64,000 nucleotides of DNA, taken from contig NC_059550.1 of the NCBI RefSeq assembly GCF_905220415.1, forward strand, positions 5,334,501-5,398,500. The letters are read 5' to 3'. Below the pieces are notes generated by a model. It saw nothing but the letters and a program-made list of their open reading frames with translations, searched no databases and was not told where the DNA came from. The DNA is from Colias croceus. Lineage: Eukaryota > Arthropoda > Insecta > Lepidoptera > Pieridae. Position 1 is the first letter of the stretch. Each line of letters starts with the position of its first letter. Positions 54,648-64,000 of this stretch are shown in pieces. The translations under genes were made by a program, and so were the position numbers.

Positions 54648-55105
54648 TTAAGGGGGGTTAGGCGGTCAGCAAAAATTCAGCTATTCGGGCCTGAGGTAAG
54701 CGGTGAGGGGGTCCGCGTTTAGTATGGAATCAACGTGCTCGAAACTAAAAATCGTAAGCGCCATTCACATTTTTATCAAAAAGTGAATGAAAATATTTAG
54801 TATTTTCAAAATCTAAAACAGTCACGAAATTGACAAGGTAAATACCTATGTATTTGTGATTTTATACGAATTATTATCGTAAAATACGGTTGTAATGAGC
54901 ATTTATATGATATTTTAGAGATAACTTCAGGATTTTTTTTTATCGAGCAAAATTTTTCCAATCGTGTTTTGGAAACAGTCATCCCATCACACATAGGTTC
55001 TGTAATACATATTAGAAATTCCAGTGCGAAAAAACTTCAGTATTTTCAAATATAGCTCATAGAAAACAGTCCATTTTGCCGTGTTCACCTACTAAGGGCC
55101 CTTAA
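54648..55105. mobile_element. piggyBac-like MITE flanked by TTAA
   Basis: The left end is TTAAGGGGGGTTAG (54648). The right end read in reverse is TTAAGGGCCCTTAG (55105). The TTAA target site and the G-rich ends fit a non-autonomous piggyBac-type element. The interior is AT-rich and non-coding; a 62-residue open frame on the minus strand has no recognisable domain. Confidence 0.6.
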
Positions 55106-58100
55106 GAGAGATGCGATCTTATGTTAATTTTATGCAAATTGCAATGCTATTATTTCCATTAGAAGTATCGTTAACTTAAATGCGAAGTTTACGATTTGGT
55201 TTCTGTTTTGGCCACAAATAAGACATTGCTCACAAAAAAATGATAATACCCAGGATAATAAGTATCAGCTTGATTTAAGTAAATAGTGATTGAGAAAACT
55301 GATTCATTTGTCTCGTAAAGGTTTCTCACCAAGCTAGCGTGAGTCACATTTCCCGCAATTCTATAGCTCGGCATTTTTTGCGAAGCCTGATTAATTTGAA
55401 GAGAGCATACCCTTTATCTTCCCTGAGGCTTTGCATGTATAAAATAATATGAGCAGTTGAATCACACGTTATTTGTTCGCTTTTTATTGCAATGCTCATG
55501 CGATTATCTTGTTATTTTCCTTTGTATTTCTACTTACGTATCGTATACTTTATGATTAAGTTACTAAATGTAGGATAGTTCTATCTCATATAAATATTTA
55601 ATAAGTAAACAAGAGACCTTCTTTAATATCAATGGACGGCAATAACAAGGTTCAAAGTTTAGGCATAAAACTTTTTCACTTGCGTTTATTGAACTTGTCT
55701 CTGAACTCGTTAGGCGGTGTCGCCATTTCGAGCCACTTTATTGCGATATTCAGAATTTAATAAAGGTAGGAAAGTTGGATGGTACCTATAGATGACACGT
55801 TTGAAATTGTGTTATTAACATAAACGTCCTATAACTCTATAAGTTATTAATATTACGATATAAGACGTTGATTCAATTTTATAATAGTAAGTGATACGAC
55901 TTTTCATAATACCTAATAGGAAATATAACGTAATAAAAACATTTCCACTAGCACAGAAAAATAGTAGATATTTTTTAAATATTTTAATTTTTATTATAGA
56001 TTAAATATGCTTAGGGTATTCTAAATAGATATTTAACTCTTGCGAAAAATAAAAGATTATCTACTATTTTTAGTAAGAATCAATAGATATCGTGTCATGC
56101 TAAGAGCGTATACCTACATTAAAATGTATGCGCACTTTAATCTTTAACACGCCCATACCTCTACAAGTAATTTACAACCGTCGAACAATGTGTTTTCTCA
56201 CGGAAAACAAACCCAATTGTGTACTGGTTCATACCCTCTTAGTTGATTAAATTGCATAACTCGCGAAACGTTAAAAGGAGACGGGGCTCCGCCGTAGGCA
56301 ATTCTAATCATTGTTAGATAAAAAAAAATCTACAAGCAGCATATTAACGAGTTTTTGCGTCCGGTCAAACGAACACACTATACGAATACTAATTTACTTG
56401 ACCTTGAACGGAATCACGTTTCCTTTCGAAATGGGTTCGTGAATGCGATATTTTTAGTATAAAAGTAAAAAGAAGACGTCGAAACAAATAAAAGGGTTGG
56501 ACGGACGAATCGTCCCACTTTTTGTAGCCTTGTAGAGCCATCTTTCCTACTTTTGTGTTGTGGGTTAGATAAAGGTATGTTTGTTCCGCGTCCTGAGATA
56601 CCACAAGCTTTTGTTGTTATTTGCATATTACCCGAAACTTGGATGAAATGCAGATTAAAAGTTTATACACGTTCATGTTTTGGTACGTGCTTTTACGCTC
56701 CGGAGTAAACGTGAGCCTGTCCTATTGTGGATAACAGGCTTTGGACCATAATTCGTGGTCCCGATTGACGTGGTTGTTTACCTGACCATGACGGCACGAG
56801 TAAAATGGGTAGAGCTTTATCATCTTTATCAATTTAACTTAGAAAACCCAGAGCTTCAATAAAATAAAAAAATATTATGAAGCCGTGAACACCAATTCCG
56901 ATTTATGCTGAAAATTTAGTTTAATGATAAAAGAGGTCATATTTTTCTAGGAACGTAAGAAACATACAAAATATTCTATACTACAGTTCGGCTGTGTAAT
57001 TACCCTAATTGACACCACATAAGCAAAGCTAAAATTTCAGCGAGTGTCGATGAAAAAGACCTCATCTGATCATACAAAGGGAGAATGATACGTAGCGTGC
57101 AGTAGGGCTTCCTTTTAGTACAATGACATCGTCAGAGAAGCTATTTTAGTTGTCTGGAACATAGCCAGCACTGCGGGCCACCGCGTAAAATAAACGCACA
57201 TGACAACGCAAACTGCGCCCTATGTTCGACTAATTTCCATGTGGGATATAAAAAACTAATTTTCAAGGTGAGACCGGAGACGTGTTCAAGAAAAGCCAAA
57301 AGATACAAAAGCGACAGGTATAACAAATGTTTAGTAGCGTTGTATTCTAAATTTTAACTCGTAGTCGCATTCTACATGATACCTACCTATATTTATAAAA
57401 TAAGTGTAAACATTGTTTTGTTTTGATTCATCCTGATAGATAGATGTAAACGAAAGCAAATTACTATCGTGGCTGACTAATCATTTGACATTTTATAATT
57501 TTAATCATTGTTTACGAGAGATAATAAAAATATAATAACAAAAATGTATGTTTATAAAATGTTAAAGTAGTCTAGTATATTTTTATCATTAAACGTATTT
57601 ATAGTGATAACTTTTGCATAATATCTTACCCTAATACCCTCCTTAAAGTACAAACAATACTTGGCAAAATTAACTATTTCCGCATTAAAATAAAAAACAA
57701 ATTTACAACACTATTTGTATGAACTCATCTATTTTTTATTTAATTTGCAGCCCACACGCACAACTCTTAATGAAGATCGATACAATGTACATTAATTTAA
57801 ACGATTATTGTCTATTCAAAGAGCAATTACGCTCACAAAAAATCACAACGTCCATAAAAATAAAATTTTATAATATTACAGCCTCCGCGTAGTTAATAGA
57901 CATGAATCGTTTTTATCACACGGCGAATTCATTTTTTCTTTAAGTCTATTAGGGTATAAAGCATGTTTCATATAAAAAATATTCTATTTACAAGCAAAAT
58001 AACATTGCCATTGAGTGTTTTGTCTATTATAATATTTTTTTTATATTTGTCTTTCATGCTAAGTAGAACTAAATATTTTTTTTTATAATCTACATTGTAC

Positions 58101-61016
58101 AATATACATACATGTCTACATATAACCACAGATGAATAGTTACTATATCTACTTAACATTTTTATAAGATGTTGTTGTTGATGCGGAAGCGACTGCAACA
58201 TTGTATATAATTGTAGAGTCACAGTAGTCGAGTCTCGTGCTTTACGTCTCGTGATCTAGTTAACGTGTCAGTAATTAGCTTAACTATTTTCAACGCAAAC
58301 TGCTAATGGAAATAGTTTACGTAATTCATTCGAAAGGGCCAAAGCTAATTTCACGAGGGAGGGCCGTGTTTGTAATCATTCGGTCAAGTAATAAACAAAA
58401 ACAAAAAAAAAAAAAAAACATGATACAATCATTAGAACTCGGAGTAATATTATTGTGCAAATATTAACAAGTCATTCATTATATTATATAGGACAGATGA
58501 ATTAAAAAATATAATAATATAAAGGCCCATTATTTCCTGAAGGCCTTACATTTCAAATCAATCCGTGATCCGCAATCATTTAATTTAGTCAACACGTGAC
58601 TTAAGTACACATATATTTTTTGCTAATTTGCCAATAAAAAAGCCATTATTTCATGTTTCACTAATTTTAAACAACCTCAGCAACCTTGAGGGTTCACAGC
58701 ATATCCTGACTTTAACGAGTTCGCCTAAACAAACATCTCGCACATCTGTTTGGACACTAATGTTAGCAAACCATTGCCCGAAAGGTTACTTCGTCTCTTG
58801 TTTATATGAAAAAATGTCTGCTTCCAATATGTTTCTAGAACTTTCCTAGCGGGAAGAAATACTTATTAAATAGTTTGTCTTACACATTTGGCAAGGTTTA
58901 TGCGACTGAGGGTTCAACTTTTACTATTGATATATTTTTTGGCCGCGTCCATAATCCCGACAGTAATAAGGCATTAATTGTATATCTGTAAATGTAAATA
59001 ATAAAATAATATAATTTATAACTTGAAAAATTGCAGACATTCAAATTTATGTTGATATGTACCTACTAGGAAACTTATTCGTACCGTAATCCATAAAGTA
59101 ACATTTAGGAACGTTACCTTGTTTAACCTTAAAGTTTTATTATTCTAGACCCAAGACTGTATACACAGTTAAAGGAAATATAAAAATGTAAATGCGCAAT
59201 AAATTTCAACAACGACAACTTATATGATACCTAATGCTTAAAATCTACGCTTTTCTTAATATTATTATAAGAGTAAAATTATGTTTTGCTATTTAAGAGC
59301 AACCTTTTAAAAGTAGAGAATACCTGCTGCGTTGTGAACACAAAACGTTTTTGTGTGGTTTTTTGTATGCATTTCTTAACAGTCCCTTGGGGTTAGATAA
59401 GTACTCGCTTATCTTATCCGAAGCCTTAGCTTCAGATAATTAAGTTTTTAAAATTACAAGCACTTGCTTTGTTGATATAGGCTAGAGATGTGAATTTACA
59501 TAAATGTGTGAAGTTGTTAAAATTGTTCCTGGAGTGATCTTATCCTTAGGAGTTAGGACTATAATTATCGTAGTAAAATTATTCCAATCACATTGAAATA
59601 TAGAATATAATAGATATTGTGTGTATTCTGACAACATGTACATAATAAATAGAACAATAATAGAGTTTACTTGGCTACATAACAATCTTATCAATACAGT
59701 ATTATTCATTATCTTATTACAAGCACAGATTAAGTTCTACAACTACGTTAACAAGTAATATCCAATGTTAATTATTTTTAATTACCAATTTTCCACGCTT
59801 ATTCTTCGAGATCGCTCACTTCCGCGAAACAATTAAAAGTGTCCCATTGATCGAATGAGAAATGGCATCACGGATTGACGTCCATTGACTCCGACGGGCG
59901 CAATGATTAGGCCTATTGTTTCTTCGCCGTTACCAACACTAAGTTGTGTATAATTGGCGTGTGATCAATGTGTCGAGTGCATCGGCCGCTCCTGACCCTG
60001 GCTGGCCTAATGCCACACAGCACGGGCACCACGCCAACAGTCAAAACCTTCCGCATCGCAGATTATCATTTCACAACTGTTTGCTCATATTTGAATAGTC
60101 ATCTGCGGATTTAATGGCAGTTTGGATCAACTTCCTAAATTCTTTGTGACGTTGATGTACATCTTAGCTACGTTTCCTAAAAATATTTCGGTCGCTAAGG
60201 CTTTGTTTCTTTGTACAATACGGCATCATATTATAATTGTGTTGATTTAGTTCGGTTGTGTAGCTATTATAAGTAATAGATAGTAATAAGGGCTATATTT
60301 GTATTGCAAAACATTCAACAAATTCATAAGAACTACATAATATAAGTGATTAATGAATGTACCTAATTACTAACACAGTTAGAGTACATTTTAACGTTCT
60401 TAAGGAAAACCATACAGGTTACAATAATAATAATTCATATAACCGTAACAATATGGACTCTAGACTAGTATGATAAAAAACTAGGTTTAATTGGAAATAA
60501 TAATTATTACTCGATCACATCAAGGGAATCAGCAATCACTTCGAGTTGTTTCCAATACATTAGGCCGGCGTTGTAATGGATAATTAATTGATCATTATTG
60601 GCAGATTGTTTGCATTGGCGTAGGTTGAGGACGTTGAACTAGATAATATGTTTACACGCGCGGTGTGATTACGAAGCAGAATTTTATGATTTTTATTTTA
60701 GTACCAGTGACGTGGGATTCATGAGCATTCAAGGAATTGAATGTACGCGATTATTGTTGCTCTAAGACCGATGAATTTAGACGATATACCTAACCTCTTT
60801 AATTAAGATATAAATGTCTGAGACATATCAGCTTAGATCAGCCACAGATGACAGAACACGTTACTCGAATTCAGTGTAATATTTGTGTTTAATTCTGTTC
60901 CTAGGTACTTACTATAAAATTAGAAAACATATAGTCATATAGTAGTCTGTTAGAAGTGTAGTTAGTGATAGGTTTACTTAAAATTTTAGCACTAAAATCA
61001 CCTATAATATTTAACA
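55106..61016. other. Long gene-free stretch
   Basis: I could not support a gene or RNA in these 5.9 kb. There is an A-run at about 58403-58420. Two blocks are less AT-rich and less repetitive than their surroundings, 58220-58390 and 59800-60060; either could be a regulatory element or an unrecognised exon. The region may be intergenic or a long intron of a gene outside the window. Confidence 0.45.
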
Positions 61017-61275
61017 CTAGCTTCCGTCCGCGGCTCCGTCCGCGCGGATGTCGGTCTTCGCGTGGATGGTTTATTTCTCCATTTTGAGTAACTCTGACAA
61101 TGACATCTTATAAATATCTATTGGACCCAAATACAGCTAGGCCTATAATAAATTTAATCACATATTTGGGTTTGGTATCGATCCAGTAACACCCCCTGCT
61201 ATTTATTTTTTCAATATTTTCAATGTACAGAATTGACCCTTCTGCAGATTTATTAAATGTATATAGATTTCATTG
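61017..61275 (-). mobile_element. Reversed Helitron-like fragment
   Basis: The + strand starts CTAGCTTCCGTCCGCGGC, the reverse complement of the Helitron-like 3' end (GCGG...GGAAGCTAG). It continues into the repeat shared with 13317-13425. The 5' end is not clear. Confidence 0.5.
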
Positions 61276-61279
61276 ACAT

Positions 61280-64000
61280 AATATGTCGGACACTCGCATC
61301 TATAAAATTTTCCCCACCATGTAAAGCGTTCAACACGGCTGAAGAATTTTCACTTCAACTTGTTTAAAATAAAATGAAAATCTAGTTTTGTCTCGAAACT
61401 TCAACGGCATTGAGTTTAACGTTTAGGGCGGTTATTACACCGATTTGCTATTTTTGTCACATACGTCAAGTCGTACCTCAGCAGACGTGTGAAAGTGAAG
61501 TAATAAAATCGAACGTTTTGGACAAAGGCCAGGCGATCACTCAAAACGCTTCTACCACCTTGTAAATATGTACTATTGCTGTCACAACTCACAACAGTCA
61601 CCCACAGCCTGCAGTCACCTATGTATTTTACAAGGAAATTATGACAAATTTTGGCATTGTTATTACATTTTTCTTTGAATTTTCAGACGTTTGACAAATA
61701 TTAATGACCAGTACGTAATAAATTTTACTCGAATTGTATAAAAATATGAATCTACCAGAGTGATGAATTAGAGTCAGTTTTGTTTTTCTTTAAAGCTAAC
61801 TTGCGTTCATTTTCAGTAATTTAACACGACACTCCATGTGTGCCATACTGTAAATATAACTTACCGCTAAAACATAATTCAATTATGCGATCCGGTCATT
61901 ATGAGGCCGGTGTAGATTAACTGAAGTTATTATTATTAAACGTCGCGTAATATGGTGTAAGATAAAGCTGCGCTCCATATGTGTTCCTGCGACGTTCCCA
62001 CGGCTCTTCCTCCCTTCACCCCCGCGATACACCATGTGGTACCAGCCAGTTTACGATGAGCCATTTCATGCGACTTCAGTGCTTGATTTTAGTTAGAACG
62101 TTAAAATTATGGCGGTCCACCTAAATTGGTGCATTTTTACCTCCCGGGTTTTCATATGCATGTTCACGCCTAGGTAGGGCTTCTGAAATGACGTCTCGCC
62201 GCTAATTGATAGGCACGTAATTGATTAGGGAAATATCAAAGGGGAAAGATGACTAACTTTCTTCATGGTTCAACATTAGATATAATTCTGTCGACATATG
62301 CTCTGGTACGAAGTATTTGTAAGCAATCCATAATTTTGTGCATGACACGCCGTTGACAGATTACACTTTACACACACGCAGTGCAAGCGACGATAACGAG
62401 ATGATAAAAGATTGTTTGTGTAAAGTGCGACGAACTTTGAAGAAAATTGAGTTAATGAGAGAGCAATTGAAGCGTGCATCCCTCCGGTGGCGAGCGTAGA
62501 TTTGCAGATGGCACGATTGTACAAAAAATGCGAACCCTAACTACTGTAGTGTATGGCTTCGGCGAGATTTATGCACGCTACCTGCTAGCTTTTTCATTGC
62601 TATTTTTTGTTCTCCTTTCAAATATTTTTTTACTTTACTTATATGACATTTTCTGATCGTGGGGTTTTCCCACTTTTTAGTCTAAATTGATAAGAAAAGA
62701 TAAATTAACTAAGGGGTCTAGTGGGAGTGACAACTATCAATTTTAATAGGTTTGTAATTTTGAAAAATAAGATTTCTGAATGCATAGATTTGTAATTAAT
62801 TACTTCATGTAAAGAGTGGAGATAAAATTTCTGGCGGCCAAAATGGTTCCTATCTAGGTACGATAATGGGCTCGTTAAATGATCGGTCATTAGTTTATTG
62901 ATACATTTTTTTTCTCTTAAGTTTCTTTAGTATACTCGGTATGTTTTGTGTAATCTAGGTAAGATGATTATTGTTAAGTATTAGACTCCATATCATCTGA
63001 AAGAGTTTGTACGCAGACATATTTTAGGAAGAACGAAGAAACAATGACGGAGTACAATGAAAAAAATCCATATACGTGATTCATATTTTCATGTAAGACA
63101 ATCATTTCGTTTTATTAATATGTGCTTATTTATTCACCTGTCTACTACCTACTAACCTGACGCTATTATTAACCATTTATTATTTCGAAGATTTTCAAGA
63201 AATACTTAACAAAACATACAAACTTCCATATAGATCATTCCGACACATGTATGTAATATTTTAAGTGTATGGTTTACATTCGAGGTCTGTGCGGTACACA
63301 TGTGCGGTGAAGTGTGACACCTGACCTAACCCAATCCGACCGACTCGGCTTGCACTTGTGACTGCAGTGATGGGAACATTACTATCGATGTCAGACGTCA
63401 ATAGATAGTCGTATGTGGATAGTGGTATCATTTTATGTATAATCGAATAATTGTTTTGGGCGAAGACTTCTTCTGAATTAGTCTTTTTACTACTACTATC
63501 ACTAAAAAGTATTAAAACAAAGTCGCTGTCGTTGTCTGTCCGTCTCTATGTATTGTAAAATCTTTAAAAATAAGCAAAGGATTTTAATGCTTTTTTTATA
63601 GATAGAGAGATTCTCGAGAAATATTTTAGTATATAATTTATTAGATTTGGATAAGCGGGCTCTGCCGTTAAATGTTATCTAAGTTAGATATTACTGTCGA
63701 TAATTCCATTTTAAATTCATAACAAAATAAGGACAAAAAGCAAATCTATCGACTTTTATTTTTCAAAATGCACAACACTAGTTTGTTTTGTTTATAAGCG
63801 AGTAGGATGAAGTAGAGGGTCGTACAAAAACCTTATTTTTTATATGGTGACAAGAGAAAAATTTCGGTTCGCCTTATATGAACGTTTTTTAATGGGATTG
63901 AAGTTCTCGCCTTTTCAAAAGGGCTTATTCGTTTAGCTAAGTGGTTTTAGGTAAATAGCGAAGGTTCCATATTTACTCACATTTGCTTAGAATTTAAATA
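61280..64000. other. Gene-free stretch, possible regulatory DNA
   Basis: No gene is seen. The block 61860-62260 is mixed in composition, contains several TAAT and ATTGA homeodomain-type cores and has no repeat structure, which would fit an enhancer. A similar but smaller block lies at 63280-63400. Without a cross-species alignment this cannot be decided. Confidence 0.35.

Noticed and set aside
1..64000. A CRISPR array, bacterial operon or viral gene cluster
   Set aside because: No evenly spaced repeats, no compact co-oriented genes, and all clear genes are spliced eukaryotic genes. Repeats are transposons or microsatellites.

Overview
The window is nuclear DNA of an insect, most probably a moth or butterfly (Lepidoptera). 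The background is AT-rich, the genes have short GT-AG introns, and the spaces between them hold many small transposons. These include TC...CTAG Helitron-like fragments, a tRNA-derived SINE, fold-back MITEs and two LINE lineages. There is no operon, CRISPR array, phage or plasmid, and I recognise no viral gene. Every exon boundary below was placed by hand from splice dinucleotides and reading phase. The phases add up to an open frame in all five host genes.

Layout. 1-8187: gene-poor DNA with one large fold-back MITE, one GC-rich putative exon (6122-6249) and a MEF2-type site. 8188-13590 (+): a modular muscle-protein gene, most likely myofilin, built of symmetric phase-1 exons. 13.9-20.6 kb: a transposon cluster with a Helitron fragment, an element carrying a psq-type helix-turn-helix remnant, and a 2.8-kb inverted-repeat element with other repeats nested in it. 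20918-22215 (+): a small coiled-coil gene resembling the Nnf1/PMF1 kinetochore family. 23626-27879 (-): the complete seven-exon catalytic subunit of protein phosphatase 1 beta (flapwing). 29471-43383 (+): a complete 23-exon NFRKB gene (INO80 complex), with a LINE in one intron and a decayed duplicate of one exon in another. 46646-54085 (-): an uncharacterised two-membrane-segment protein whose last intron holds a full-length, apparently intact Jockey-type LINE (47051-51627) with an 11-bp target duplication. 54.6-64 kb: a piggyBac-like MITE followed by about 9 kb without recognisable genes; some GC-richer blocks there may be regulatory.

Relations. The coiled-coil gene converges with PP1-beta. 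PP1-beta and Nfrkb are divergent, about 1.6 kb apart. Nfrkb converges with the membrane-protein gene. The genes do not form one pathway. I did not find a convincing new multi-gene system. The most unusual material is the transposon structure, the exon design of the myofilin-like gene and the repeat-rich C-terminal half of NFRKB.
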